Source: Lentzea albidocapillata subsp. violacea (GTDB lineage Bacteria; Actinomycetota; Actinomycetes; Mycobacteriales; Pseudonocardiaceae). Taken from it: a stretch of 64,000 nt of DNA. This document shows positions 25,387-33,383 of this stretch, piece after piece; position 1 is the stretch's first letter, and each line of letters starts with the position of its first letter. Location: the NCBI RefSeq assembly GCF_900100275.1, contig NZ_FNET01000014.1, positions 124,001-188,000 on the forward strand. Direction: 5' to 3'. The position numbers and the translations under genes were made by a program. The notes beneath the pieces are model-generated. The model made no database searches. It had not been told where the DNA came from and saw only the letters and a program-made list of their open reading frames with translations.

Positions 25387-26016
25387 GTGAGCCAGTTCCA
25401 CCTGCCTCAGTCGCGGTACGTGCTGCCGTCGTTCGTCGAGCGCACCAGTTACGGCATGAAGGAGTCGAACCCGTACAACAAGCTCTTCGAGGAGCGCATC
25501 ATCTTCCTCGGCGTGCAGGTTGACGACGCTTCGGCGAACGACGTCATGGCGCAGCTGCTGGTGCTCGAGTCCGAGGACCCGGACCGCGACATCCTGATGT
25601 ACATCAACTCTCCGGGTGGCTCGTTCACCTCGTTGATGGCCATCTACGACACCATGCAGTTCGTCCGCCCGGACATCCAGACGTACTGCCTCGGCCAGGC
25701 GGCCTCCGCCGCGGCCGTGCTGCTGGCGGCTGGGTCGCCCGGTAAGCGCCACGCACTGCCCAACGCGCGAATCCTGATCCACCAGCCTTCGATGGAGGGT
25801 GCGTACGGTCAGGTGTCCGACCTGGAGATCCAGTCGAACGAGATCCAGCGCGTGCGCCGCCTGATGGAATCCACCCTCGCGCGGCACACGAACCGGACGG
25901 CGGAGGAGGTTCGCGAGAGCATCGAGCGCGACCGCATCCTGACGGCCGAAGAGGCCAGGGAGTACGGCATCGTCGACACGGTGCTGCCCTACCGCAAGCT
26001 TTCCGCCAAGTCCTGA
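25387..26016 (+). CDS. clpP2: ATP-dependent Clp protease proteolytic subunit 2
   Basis: A 209-aa ClpP paralogue. The catalytic Ser107 is in GQAASAAAV and His132 in LIHQPS. The N-terminal propeptide-like part (SRYVLPSFVERTSYGMKE) is longer than in ClpP1. The GTG start has TAGGAG at good spacing. It forms the second ring type of the mixed ClpP1P2 particle. It is separated from clpX by 316 bp that contain a hairpin, so clpX has its own promoter. Confidence 0.97.
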   Translation: MSQFHLPQSRYVLPSFVERTSYGMKESNPYNKLFEERIIFLGVQVDDASANDVMAQLLVLESEDPDRDILMYINSPGGSFTSLMAIYDTMQFVRPDIQTYCLGQAASAAAVLLAAGSPGKRHALPNARILIHQPSMEGAYGQVSDLEIQSNEIQRVRRLMESTLARHTNRTAEEVRESIERDRILTAEEAREYGIVDTVLPYRKLSAKS

Positions 26017-26332
26017 CGGGCGCCGGTGGGTGAGGTGCGTTCGCCTCGCCCGCCGCCCGGTGTTCGTCTGGGGACACTCCAGGCCCCGGGCCTTGTCCCG
26101 AGGGCTGGGAAAATCCCCAGCCCCTGGGCAGCGCGCACCCACCCGACACGCCGATGTGGCCGGATGTCCGGCCTGATCGGCGCGTCGGGGGACGCGGGTC
26201 CTCCCCTGAAACGGGGTCGGCCAGGTACCGTCAGGAGAACGGGCTCAGCACCCACAGCCAGTGGGACTGCCACAGCAAGTCAGCAGGCGCACTACAGCAG
26301 GTGTGCGCCGGAGGGGACATAGGTCAGCGGTC
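26017..26332 (+). other. clpP2-clpX intergenic region
   Basis: The 316-bp gap contains a hairpin (26102-26123), a GGCCCCGGGCC palindrome near 26092, a CCCC-TGAAAC-GGGG dyad near 26203-26216 and a TACCGT at 26226-26231 that could be the clpX -10. No gene was recognised in it. It implies independent control of clpX. Confidence 0.45.
26102..26123 (+). terminator. Hairpin after clpP1-clpP2
   Basis: GGGCTGGG pairs with CCCAGCCC across the 6-nt loop AAAATC. There is no T-run after it. Confidence 0.5.
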
Positions 26333-27613
26333 ATGGCGCGTATCGGTGACGGCGGCGACTTGCTGAAGTGCTCTTTCTGCGGAAAGAGCCAGAAGCAGGT
26401 GAAGAAACTCATCGCCGGCCCCGGCGTCTACATCTGCGATGAGTGCATCGATCTCTGCAACGAGATCATCGAGGAGGAGCTGGCCGAAGCCGGCGACGTG
26501 AAGCTCGACGAGCTGCCGAAGCCCGCCGAGATCCACGAGTTCCTCGACCAGTACGTCATCGGACAGAGTGACGCCAAGCGCACCCTCTCCGTCGCCGTCT
26601 ACAACCACTACAAGCGCATCCAGGCGGGCGACCGCGGGCGCGAGGGTCGTGACGACGGCGTCGAGCTGGCGAAGTCGAACATCCTGATGCTCGGCCCGAC
26701 GGGCTGCGGCAAGACCTACCTCGCGCAGACGCTCGCGAAGATGTTGAACGTGCCGTTCGCCATCGCCGACGCGACAGCGCTGACGGAGGCCGGGTACGTC
26801 GGTGAGGACGTCGAGAACATCCTCCTGAAGCTCATCCAGGCCGCCGACTACGACGTGAAGCGCGCCGAGACGGGCATCATCTACATCGACGAGGTCGACA
26901 AGATCGCTCGAAAGAGTGAAAACCCGTCGATCACGCGCGACGTGTCCGGTGAGGGCGTGCAGCAGGCACTGCTGAAGATCCTGGAAGGCACCACCGCCTC
27001 GGTGCCCCCGCAGGGCGGCCGCAAGCACCCGCACCAGGAGTTCATCCAGATCGACACGACGAACGTGCTGTTCATCGTGGCCGGTGCGTTCGCGGGCCTG
27101 GAGAAGATCATCCAGGACCGCGTCGGCAAGCGGGGTCTGGGCTTCGGTGCCGAGGTCCGCTCCAAGGCCGAGGTGGAGTCGTCGGACTTCTTCGCCGACT
27201 CCATGCCGGAGGACCTGATCAAGTTCGGCCTGATCCCCGAGTTCATCGGGCGTCTGCCGATGGTCGCCTCCGTCACGAACCTCGACAAGCCGTCGCTGGT
27301 GATGATCCTCACCGAGCCGAAGAACGCACTGGTGAAGCAGTACCAGAAGCTCTTCGAGATGGACGGCGTGGAGCTCGAGTTCACCAAGACCGCGCTCGAA
27401 GCGATCGCCGACCAGGCGATCCTGCGCGGCACCGGTGCTCGTGGCCTCCGGGCGATCATGGAAGAGGTCCTGCTCCCGGTGATGTACGACATCCCGAGCC
27501 GCACGGACGTCGCCAAGGTCGTCATCACCGAGCAGACGGTGAAGGAGAACGTGAACCCGACCATCGTGGCTCGGCAGCCCTCGCGCCGGGAACGCCGGGA
27601 GAAGTCCGCGTAA
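26333..27613 (+). CDS. clpX: ATP-dependent Clp protease ATP-binding subunit ClpX
   Basis: A 426-aa AAA+ unfoldase. The N-terminal zinc domain has four Cys at 13, 16, 35 and 38; Walker A is GPTGCGKT, the pore loop lies in AGYVGEDVE, Walker B in IIYIDEVDK, and the RKSENPS and GAFAGLE segments are standard. It recognises tagged substrates and feeds them to ClpP1P2. ATG 26333 gives the usual MARIGDGGDLLKCSFC beginning. A strong terminator follows. Confidence 0.98.
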   Translation: MARIGDGGDLLKCSFCGKSQKQVKKLIAGPGVYICDECIDLCNEIIEEELAEAGDVKLDELPKPAEIHEFLDQYVIGQSDAKRTLSVAVYNHYKRIQAGDRGREGRDDGVELAKSNILMLGPTGCGKTYLAQTLAKMLNVPFAIADATALTEAGYVGEDVENILLKLIQAADYDVKRAETGIIYIDEVDKIARKSENPSITRDVSGEGVQQALLKILEGTTASVPPQGGRKHPHQEFIQIDTTNVLFIVAGAFAGLEKIIQDRVGKRGLGFGAEVRSKAEVESSDFFADSMPEDLIKFGLIPEFIGRLPMVASVTNLDKPSLVMILTEPKNALVKQYQKLFEMDGVELEFTKTALEAIADQAILRGTGARGLRAIMEEVLLPVMYDIPSRTDVAKVVITEQTVKENVNPTIVARQPSRRERREKSA

Positions 27614-27625
27614 GTGATCTTCTTG

Positions 27626-27659
27626 GACCGGCCCCGGCAACTCGTTGCCGGGGCCGGTC
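27626..27659 (+). terminator. Terminator after clpX
   Basis: A perfect 16-bp stem beginning GACCGGCCCC closes on a very short loop and is followed by TTCGTT. Part of its right arm may also serve as the -35 of the next gene. Confidence 0.9.
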
Positions 27660-27672
27660 TTCGTTCTAAGGT
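27645..27672 (+). promoter_or_regulatory. Promoter of the RBBP9-type hydrolase, inside the clpX terminator
   Basis: TAAGGT at 27667-27672 is six bases from the ATG at 27679, so the message is probably leaderless. TTGCCG at 27645-27650, within the terminator stem, is a -35 candidate with a 16-bp spacer. Confidence 0.5.
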
Positions 27673-27678
27673 GGAACC

Positions 27679-28257
27679 ATGTCGCTGCCTCACGTGCTCC
27701 TGCTCCACGGCTACACCGGTTCCGGCCCTGGCCACTGGCAGCGCTGGCTGGCCCAGACGGTGTCCGAGCACGGCGGCCTCGCCGACATGCCGCACTTCAG
27801 CAGCCCCGACGCGCCCGACCGCGACACGTGGCTGCGCGAACTCGACACGCACCTCGAAGCGCTGCCCACCGACCGCGAACGGGTCGTCGTGGCGCACTCG
27901 CTCGGCTGCTACCTCTGGCTGCACCACGCGGCCCGCGAGTCCATCGCCCACGTCGACCGAGTGCTGCTCGTAGCCCCGCCGGCGCTGGACCACCCGGAAC
28001 CGGCCATCAAGTCGTTCTTCCCGGCCCCGCTCGACCCGGCGAACCTGCGCCGCGCCGCCACCGAGACCCGCCTGATCGCGGGCGAGGGCGACCCGTACTG
28101 CTCGATGCAGGCCGCGAAGGAGCTCGCCGAGGCGTTGCGGATCGAGATCGACGTCCTGCCGGGCGCCGGGCACATCAACATCGACGCGGGCTACGGGGAG
28201 TGGCCGGCGGTGCTCAAGTGGGTGCGGTCGAAGACGGTGCCGCTCTCACCGCGCTAG
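27679..28257 (+). CDS. RBBP9/YdeN family alpha/beta hydrolase
   Basis: A 192-aa serine hydrolase of the RBBP9/YdeN group. It has LLHGYTGSGPGHWQRWL at the N-terminus, the nucleophile in AHSLGC, an Asp in GEGDPY and a His in GAGHIN. It is a cytoplasmic single-domain protein of normal family length. It has no operon partner on either side; the next gene has its own Shine-Dalgarno 44 bp later. The substrate is unknown. Confidence 0.88.
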   Translation: MSLPHVLLLHGYTGSGPGHWQRWLAQTVSEHGGLADMPHFSSPDAPDRDTWLRELDTHLEALPTDRERVVVAHSLGCYLWLHHAARESIAHVDRVLLVAPPALDHPEPAIKSFFPAPLDPANLRRAATETRLIAGEGDPYCSMQAAKELAEALRIEIDVLPGAGHINIDAGYGEWPAVLKWVRSKTVPLSPR

Positions 28258-28300
28258 GTCCTCGCAGGACAGGGCCCGGACATCACTTCCTGGGGGGAAG

Positions 28301-29140
28301 GTGATCGAACTGCAGGGGCTGATCGACGAACACGGCGTCGTCGGAGCCCAGTTCGCTGTGCTGGCCGACGGCGAGATCACCGACGTGGCCGCCGGTGTGC
28401 TGAGCGCCGGCACGCGCGCACCGGTGACGACGGAGTCGCTGTTCCAGATCGCGTCGATCACCAAGGTCTGGACGGCGACGCTCGTCCAGGAGCTGGTGAA
28501 CGAGGGCAGGCTCGACCTCGACGGTCCGGTGTGCGACGTTCTGCCGGGCTGGCCCGCGGGGTCGGCACTCGCGATGAGCGCACGGGACCTGCCCGCGTTC
28601 GCGCGCATGCACCTGGCGACGCCGGCGTTCGCGGTGATGCGCGAGCCGCAGATGCTGTTGCCGGACTGCGGGAATCGCGCTTCCTGGGGCCTGGGCTGGG
28701 AACTGCCGGGCTACTCCGGCGGCCCGGTGATCGGCCACCACGGCGCGAACAGGGGCATGGCCTCGTTCCTGCGGATCGCACCGGAACGCGGGATCGCGGT
28801 CGCGCTGCTCACCAGCGGCGGCGCGGCCCGCGAAGTGTTCGACGACATCATCGACAACGTCTTCAGCGAACTCGCGGGCGTGCGCAGACCGGAGCCACCG
28901 ACGCCGCCCGAGGCGCCAGAACTGGTGGACGAGCGCTTCCTCGGCACCTACCGCTGTGCCGACCACGAAGTGGTTGTCACGCAAGCGGATCACGGCCGCG
29001 TGCGGGTCGACCTGGACGACGACGTGCGCGAGTTCGTGGCTCTGCGCGACGACGCCTTGATCGCCTTGGAGAGACCGCACACCGTGCTGGTGTTGAAGGG
29101 CGATCTGTTGCACTTCGGACGGGCTGCCGCCCGAACCTGA
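28301..29140 (+). CDS. Serine beta-lactamase-fold protein with a large internal deletion
   Basis: A 279-aa paralogue of the next gene. Residues 1-82 align with it, including the SxxK motif SITK (Ser52, Lys55). The sequence then jumps from DVLP to PAGSALAMSARD, skipping about 130 residues that carry the catalytic YCN motif and the surrounding helices. The third motif is HHG instead of HTG, and a short beta-domain follows. The frame is intact and has a GGGGGGAAG ribosome site, so it is expressed as a protein, but ordinary catalysis is unlikely. It may be a decaying copy or a remodelled binding protein. Confidence 0.75.
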   Translation: MIELQGLIDEHGVVGAQFAVLADGEITDVAAGVLSAGTRAPVTTESLFQIASITKVWTATLVQELVNEGRLDLDGPVCDVLPGWPAGSALAMSARDLPAFARMHLATPAFAVMREPQMLLPDCGNRASWGLGWELPGYSGGPVIGHHGANRGMASFLRIAPERGIAVALLTSGGAAREVFDDIIDNVFSELAGVRRPEPPTPPEAPELVDERFLGTYRCADHEVVVTQADHGRVRVDLDDDVREFVALRDDALIALERPHTVLVLKGDLLHFGRAAART

Positions 29141-29160
29141 GAACTCCTGGGGGAAGAAGC

Positions 29161-30459
29161 ATGATCAAGCTGGACGAACTGGTCGAGGAACACGGCGTCG
29201 TAGGCGCCCAAGTCGCCGTGCTCCACAACGGCGAAATCGTCGACATGGCAGCAGGTGTGCTGAACAACGTCACCGGCGAGAAGGTGACGACGGACTCCAT
29301 CTTCCAGATCGGATCGATCACCAAGATCTGGACGGCCACGCTCGTGCAGGAACTGGTGAACGAGGGCCTGCTCGACCTCGACCGCCCGGTGCGCGACGTG
29401 CTGCCGGAGTTCAAACTCGCCGACGAGCAGGCCGCGCGGATCATCACGCCACGGCAGCTCCTCACCCATACCGCGGGCTTCGAGGGTGATCTCTTCCACG
29501 ACACCGGCAACGGTGACGACATGCTGGAGAAGTACGTCGAGCGGATGGCGGACGCACGGCAGCAGGTTCCGCCCGGTGAGCTCTACACGTACTGCAACAG
29601 CGGCTTCACGCTGCTCGGCCGGATCGTGGAAGTGTTGCGTGGCAAGCCCTTCCGCGTCGTCCTGAGGGAACGTCTGATCGAGCGGCTCGGCCTGCGCACC
29701 GCGGCCGCGAGCCACGCCGAGTACGCCGCCCAGACGTGCGCCACGGGACATCCGGGCAAGGAGCCCAAGCCCGCCGACAAGCTGATGGCCGAGGGCGACA
29801 CCCCGGCCGGCACGGTGCTCGCGATGAGCGCGCGCGACCTGCTGGAGTTCGTGCGGATGCACCTCGGCACCAGCGAGTTCGACGCGATGCGGGAGCTTCA
29901 GGTCGTGCCGCCCGACTTCGGGCACGGCGGCAAGCAGGGGCTCGGCTGGGCGCTGCACGACTACGCCGACGGCGTTTCCGGGATGGGCCACACCGGATCG
30001 ACCCTGGGGTTCCGGGCGTACCTGCGGGTGGTTCCGGGAGCCGGACTCGCGATCGCGGTCCTCACCAACGGCGGCGAGGCCCTGCCGCTGGTGCGCGCGG
30101 TCTATGAGCAGGTGCTGGGCGACCTGGCGGACATCACCCTGCCCGGTCTGCCCACGCCTCCGATGATGCCGGTGCCGGTCGACGTCGAGAGGGTCGTCGG
30201 CGTCTACCGGTCCACAGGGCTGGAGGCGCACATCACCGAAGGTGACGGGGGCCGGGTGACGCTGCGGTACGTGGCCCTCGACCCCGACTGGAAGTCCTTC
30301 GTCGACGAGGACGAACACGAGTTCACTGGGCTGCGTGACGACGCGCTGATCGCCGTCGAAGAGGAGGACGGCTACCACGCGGTGGTCGTCCTGTGTGGAC
30401 GCGACGAGCAGGACCGCGTGAAGTGGCTGCACTGGGGCAGGGCAGCCGTCCGCGTCTAG
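29161..30459 (+). CDS. Serine hydrolase, beta-lactamase/esterase (class C-like) family
   Basis: A 432-aa beta-lactamase-fold hydrolase of the AmpC/EstB type. The SxxK motif is Ser52-ITK, the second motif Tyr144-Cys-Asn146, and the third HTG in GMGHTGS. A C-terminal beta-domain of about 90 residues follows. There is no signal peptide, so it is cytoplasmic, which argues for an esterase or peptidase rather than antibiotic resistance. It lies 20 bp after its internally deleted paralogue, with GGGGGAAGAAGC upstream of ATG, and overlaps the next, convergent gene by 4 bp. Confidence 0.88.
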   Translation: MIKLDELVEEHGVVGAQVAVLHNGEIVDMAAGVLNNVTGEKVTTDSIFQIGSITKIWTATLVQELVNEGLLDLDRPVRDVLPEFKLADEQAARIITPRQLLTHTAGFEGDLFHDTGNGDDMLEKYVERMADARQQVPPGELYTYCNSGFTLLGRIVEVLRGKPFRVVLRERLIERLGLRTAAASHAEYAAQTCATGHPGKEPKPADKLMAEGDTPAGTVLAMSARDLLEFVRMHLGTSEFDAMRELQVVPPDFGHGGKQGLGWALHDYADGVSGMGHTGSTLGFRAYLRVVPGAGLAIAVLTNGGEALPLVRAVYEQVLGDLADITLPGLPTPPMMPVPVDVERVVGVYRSTGLEAHITEGDGGRVTLRYVALDPDWKSFVDEDEHEFTGLRDDALIAVEEEDGYHAVVVLCGRDEQDRVKWLHWGRAAVRV

Positions 30460-31340
30460 ACGGCGCGCTTCGCGTACTTCGCGAGGAACTGCACGACGTC
30501 GGGCGTGACCTTCCGGTACAGCCCGTCGTCGTGCCCGCCACCCTTGACCGCGCTCACCTCGGGCCGCACCTCGCGGATGAACCGGCGGGTGCCCTCGATG
30601 AACCTGTCGCGGTCGCCGATCCACACGCCCAGCGCGGTCGGTCCGGTGGACTTCGGGTGGCGCAGCGGGTCGAGCGCCGCCCACTCGCGCTCGTTCTTGA
30701 ACGCACGCCGCTTGGCCATCTCCGGCCACGCCGTGATCAGGCCGGGGGAGATGACCGCGGCGGCCGCGATCGGGTCGCCGCGTTCGGCCCTGCGCCTCGC
30801 GTAGAGCAGCGAACCGAAGCCGCCCATCGACACGCCGGTCACCGCGAACGGTTCGCCGTAGCCGCGTTCCTTGAGCCAGCGCGGGACCTCGTCGAGCAGC
30901 ATCGCCATCGGGTCGTCGCCGGGGACGTTCTCGTGCCAGTAGTTGTTTCCGCCGTCGACCGCGACGAAGCCGAACGCGGGCACCGAGCCCTTCGCGACGG
31001 CGTTGGCCAGGACCTCGGCCAGGTTGCCCACGGGCGCGTGCCTGGCGTCGCCGTGCAGGCCGTGCAGGAGGATCGACATCGGCAGGCCGCGGGCGTTCGC
31101 GCCGGGCGGGAGGTAGAAGGCGAGGGTGACCTCGCGGTGGCGGGCGGCCGAGTACACGCGCTCGAAACGGATCGCCGGCTTCGCGGTGGACGTGGCCCGC
31201 ACCTTGTCCGCCGTCGCGATCTGCCGTTCGACGGTCTCGGACGACGACACGTACGTCACGACGCCGGTGGCCGTCGCGATGACCACGCCGACCGCCGCGA
31301 GGAGGGTGCGGCGGCTGTACCTCGGTTCCCCCATGCTCAC
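30456..31340 (-). CDS. Exported esterase (esterase D/antigen 85-like alpha/beta hydrolase)
   Basis: A 294-aa exported hydrolase. The N-terminus has a twin-arginine YSRRTLLAAVG and a hydrophobic segment, suggesting Tat export, possibly staying membrane-anchored. The nucleophile Ser lies in GVSMGG, the acid in WIGDRD and the His in GGGHDD. This matches the putative-esterase (Esterase D-like) group. The GTG at 31340 is the longest start; ATG 31334, with GAGGTGAG before it, is a good alternative. The substrate is unknown. Confidence 0.82.
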   Translation of the reverse strand: MSMGEPRYSRRTLLAAVGVVIATATGVVTYVSSSETVERQIATADKVRATSTAKPAIRFERVYSAARHREVTLAFYLPPGANARGLPMSILLHGLHGDARHAPVGNLAEVLANAVAKGSVPAFGFVAVDGGNNYWHENVPGDDPMAMLLDEVPRWLKERGYGEPFAVTGVSMGGFGSLLYARRRAERGDPIAAAAVISPGLITAWPEMAKRRAFKNEREWAALDPLRHPKSTGPTALGVWIGDRDRFIEGTRRFIREVRPEVSAVKGGGHDDGLYRKVTPDVVQFLAKYAKRAV

Positions 31341-31373
31341 CTCATCGCGTGGGCACCGTTCCTCGTTTCCTTC

Positions 31374-32519
31374 TCAGAGGACGGAACGCACGCGTAAGGA
31401 AGACAGTTCCTCACCCGAATAGCCCAGCCAGGTCAGCACGGCGTCATTGTGCTCGCCGAGGGCGGGGACCGCACCCGGTGACCACTCGAAACCGGCCACC
31501 GGCGGCGGCAGCATCCGCGCCGTTCCGCCGGGAACCGGCACGTCAACCCATGTGTCGAGCTGTGGGTGGGTGGGCAGGTCGGTGATCGGGCGGGTCAGCG
31601 CGGCAGGCACGTCGGCGGCGTCCAAAGTGGTCAGCAACTCCGCTGCCGTGAGGCTCGAGAACGCCTCTTCGAGAAGCTTCTGCAGCTCCGCCCGGTGCTC
31701 CACCCGGGACGCCACTGTGGCGAACCTCTCCTGCGGAGCGAGCCCGATCAGGCCGCACAGCCGTTGCCACTGCCCGTCGTTCTGCACGGCCAGGTGCACG
31801 GCGCCGTCCGCGCAGGCCACCGGCCCGTACGGCGCGATGCTCGGGTGGTGCGCGCCCGAACGCGGGGCCGCTGCGCCCGTGCCGGCGGCGTAGAGCATCG
31901 GCTGGTGCATCCACTCGGCCATCGCTTCGAAGAGTGACAACCGCAGCCGCACGCCTTCACCCGTCCGGCCGCGTTGCAGCAACGCCGCCAGCACGGCGGC
32001 TTGGAGCTGGACGCCCGCCGCGATGTCCGCGACCGAGATGCCGGCGCGGGCCATCACGTCGCCCTCACCGGTCAGCGAGACCAGCCCCGCCTCGGACTGC
32101 ACCAGCGCGTCGAACGCCTTGCGGTCCGCGTACGGGCCCTCCCAGCCGTAGCCGGACAGCTCACCGACGATCAACGCCGGCGGCAACTGCAGCGCGAGCC
32201 GCTGCCACACGCGTGGCGACAGGTTGCACAGCAGCACGTCCGCCCGTGCCACGAGCCGGTCCAGCACCTCACGGCCGCCGGGGTGGTTGATGTCCAGCGA
32301 CACCGACTCCTTGCCGGCGTTCGTCCACGCGAAGTACGACGACACCTCGCCGCACGACGAGTCGTAGTGGCGCGCGAAGTCCCCGGTGCCGGGCCGTTCG
32401 ACCTTGATGACCCGCGCGCCCAGATCGGCCAGCAGCCGCGTCGCGTACGGCACGGCGACGGCCTGCTCCAGGCTCACCACCACGACGCCGTCAAGCGGTC
32501 TCAACCACGCGCTCCCCAC
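31374..32519 (-). CDS. CoA transferase, family III (CaiB/BaiF type)
   Basis: A 381-aa class III CoA transferase. Family features include LEQAVAVPYATRLLADLGARVIKVE at the N-terminus, the GTGDFAR segment, SLDINHPGGREVLDRL, and the catalytic Asp probably in KAFDALVQSEAG. It moves CoA between carboxylic acids; donor and acceptor are unknown. The start overlaps the end of fdhD by 29 bp on the same strand, so the two are co-transcribed. No link between formate metabolism and this reaction is obvious. Confidence 0.9.
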   Translation of the reverse strand: MGSAWLRPLDGVVVVSLEQAVAVPYATRLLADLGARVIKVERPGTGDFARHYDSSCGEVSSYFAWTNAGKESVSLDINHPGGREVLDRLVARADVLLCNLSPRVWQRLALQLPPALIVGELSGYGWEGPYADRKAFDALVQSEAGLVSLTGEGDVMARAGISVADIAAGVQLQAAVLAALLQRGRTGEGVRLRLSLFEAMAEWMHQPMLYAAGTGAAAPRSGAHHPSIAPYGPVACADGAVHLAVQNDGQWQRLCGLIGLAPQERFATVASRVEHRAELQKLLEEAFSSLTAAELLTTLDAADVPAALTRPITDLPTHPQLDTWVDVPVPGGTARMLPPPVAGFEWSPGAVPALGEHNDAVLTWLGYSGEELSSLRVRSVL

Positions 32520-33318
32520 CGGTGTAGATGTTCATCGAGTCACCGCGCAGGAAGCCGACGAGCGTCATGCCCTGCTCCTCGGCCAGCTCGACCGCGAGCG
32601 ACGACGGCGCGGACACCGCCGCGAGCACCGGAATTCCGGACATCGCGGCCTTCTGCACCAGCTCGAACGACGCCCGCCCGGACACCATCAGCACCGCGCC
32701 GCGCAACGGCACCAGGTCCTGCAGCACCGCCCAGCCCAGCACCTTGTCGACGGCGTTGTGCCGGCCCACGTCCTCGCGCACGACCAGCAGCTCACCGTCG
32801 ACGAACAGCCCGGCCGCGTGCAGCCCGCCGGTGCTCTCGAAGACCTTCTGCCGTTCCCGCAACGCGTCCGGGAAGCCCGTCAACGCCTCGGGTGTGACCC
32901 GCACTTCGTCCAGGGCGGGGGAGTAGCGGGTCTTGAGCTTCACCGCGTCCAGCGCGCCCTTGCCGCACACGCCGCACGACGACGTGGTGTAGAAGTTCCG
33001 CTCCACCCCGGTGTCCGGCGGCGGCACACCCTCGGCCAGCGCGACGTCCAGCACGTTGTAGGTGTTCAGCCCGTCCGGCCCGGTGCCCTCGCAGAACCGC
33101 GCGATCGAGATGTCCTCGGACGACCCGATCACGCCCTCGCTGAGCAGGAAGCCGTGCGCGAGCTCGACGTCATGGCCGGGCGTGCGCATCGTGACCGCCA
33201 ACGCCTTCCCGTTGACCCGCAGTTCCAGCGGCTCCTCGGCGGCGAGCGAGTCGACTCTGCGGCGACGACCGCTCGGCGACACCCGTTCGACCGCTCGGCG
33301 CACCGTCACTCGGCCCAT
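32491..33318 (-). CDS. fdhD: Formate dehydrogenase accessory sulfurtransferase FdhD
   Basis: A 275-aa FdhD. The sulfur-carrying CxxC (Cys115, Cys118) lies in TTSSCGVCGK, followed by GLHAAGLF, REDVGRHNAVDKVLG and the C-terminal SGRASFELVQKAA block. FdhD passes sulfur from a cysteine desulfurase to the molybdenum cofactor of formate dehydrogenase. ATG 33318 has AAGGAG eight bases upstream; GTG 33324 is too close to it. The presumed client enzyme is the FdhF-like protein at 36247-38535. Confidence 0.95.
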   Translation of the reverse strand: MGRVTVRRAVERVSPSGRRRRVDSLAAEEPLELRVNGKALAVTMRTPGHDVELAHGFLLSEGVIGSSEDISIARFCEGTGPDGLNTYNVLDVALAEGVPPPDTGVERNFYTTSSCGVCGKGALDAVKLKTRYSPALDEVRVTPEALTGFPDALRERQKVFESTGGLHAAGLFVDGELLVVREDVGRHNAVDKVLGWAVLQDLVPLRGAVLMVSGRASFELVQKAAMSGIPVLAAVSAPSSLAVELAEEQGMTLVGFLRGDSMNIYTGGERVVETA

Positions 33319-33383
33319 GTGCACATCTCCTTCGGACCGCTATGTTCCCCACCGACCAGGCTACGTGGGAGGGATTCCGGGGC

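Noticed and set aside
29161..30459. Antibiotic resistance beta-lactamase
   Set aside because: No export signal and the motifs fit the broader esterase/peptidase group, so resistance is not supported.
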